Shown: in pieces, positions 63,769 to 64,000 of the stretch
Layout of the letters: every line of letters begins with the position of its first letter
How positions within the stretch are numbered: position 1 is the stretch's first letter
Assembly (NCBI RefSeq): GCF_000018025.1
Contig: NC_009831.1
Location: 5,084,001 to 5,148,000, forward strand
DNA from: Shewanella sediminis HAW-EB3
Lineage (GTDB): Bacteria > Pseudomonadota > Gammaproteobacteria > Enterobacterales > Shewanellaceae
Length of the DNA: 64,000 nucleotides
Direction: 5' to 3'
Notes under the pieces: model-generated
What the model was told of the DNA's origin: nothing
The model's database searches: none
Seen by the model: the letters and a program-made list of their open reading frames with translations, nothing else
Translations under genes and position numbers: made by a program

Positions 63769-64000
63769 ATGATGAAACTTAAAATGATGTTCGGCCTTGC
63801 CGCGCTAGCTTCAACCACAGCATTAGCTGCGGGTCCACAGTGTAACCATGCACAGCTACCATTCCAGCAGATGACGCCGGTTCCATATGACAGCACGCCA
63901 TACTCACCACAAGATACTATGCCAGCCCAGTGTAGCGATCCTATGGTCGAAGCCTATATTGCCGATTGGGAAGCGGGTAAAATCGATTTTAACAGCATCA
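63769..64000 (+). CDS. Exported protein of unknown family, 5' part only
   Basis: Open from ATG ATG at 63769 (AGGA upstream) to the window end, 77 codons. A signal peptide (about 1-22, STTALAA) is followed by AAGPQCNHAQLPFQQM and PYDSTPYSPQDTMPAQCSDP. Two Cys are present and no CXXCH so far. It shares its upstream control region with module 2, so it should belong to the same regulon. The N-terminus resembles exported lyases of the DddY kind only in general layout; I cannot name it. Confidence 0.7.
   Translation, partial: MMKLKMMFGLAALASTTALAAGPQCNHAQLPFQQMTPVPYDSTPYSPQDTMPAQCSDPMVEAYIADWEAGKIDFNSI

Overview
This window looks like chromosomal DNA of a marine Shewanella or a very close relative. 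That is an inference from gene content: a complete bpf (Lap-type) biofilm-adhesin secretion and control operon, an enterobacterial-type ilv cluster, and periplasmic flavoprotein/tetraheme-cytochrome respiratory modules typical of the genus. I could not run any search, so the species is not assigned (S. sediminis or S. woodyi would be my first comparisons).

Layout. 1-8485: end of a giant type I-secreted adhesin, then its exporter (RtxB/HlyD/AggA), an OmpA-like lipoprotein, a LapG-type protease and a LapD-type degenerate GGDEF-EAL receptor, which together control adhesin release in response to c-di-GMP. 8724-9927 (minus strand): a tRNA operon Arg(CCG)-His(GTG)-Pro(TGG)-Pro(TGG) followed by an unusual tail of tRNA-Pro fragments alternating with terminator hairpins. 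10176-30594: a GAF-GAF-GGDEF-EAL protein, Rep helicase, a TetR/RND efflux operon with a clear operator, UbiK, a DoxX/DUF417 membrane protein, CreD, a PAP2 phosphatase, an Lrp-type regulator, a sodium symporter, a copper-type TonB receptor, a beta-CASP nuclease and a periplasmic ankyrin protein. 30710-41883: an aminotransferase, then ilvLGMEDA with leader peptide and attenuator, and the divergent ilvY/ilvC pair. 41970-52315: a solute-binding protein, a GGDEF protein, CysE, ComM/YifB, a sugar-type binding protein, two tandem acyltransferases, a GntR-FCD regulator with three operator-like sites, and a second type of branched-chain aminotransferase.

52484-64000 is the most interesting part. It holds two paralogous modules, each with a divergent TetR regulator, a Tat-exported flavoprotein of the fumarate-reductase family, a small tetraheme cytochrome c and a porin. 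The first also carries a periplasmic cupin with a lyase-like metal motif and a DUF3299 protein. Both flavoproteins keep the residues that bind one substrate carboxylate and donate the proton, but lack the second-carboxylate residue of fumarate reductase, which suggests monocarboxylate 2-enoates (acrylate-like acids) as acceptors. The modules and the cut-off gene at the right end share CRP-like sites, and two of those upstream regions are alike over 51 bp. I read this as an anaerobic respiratory system in which a periplasmic lyase may make an enoate that the flavoprotein/cytochrome pair reduces.
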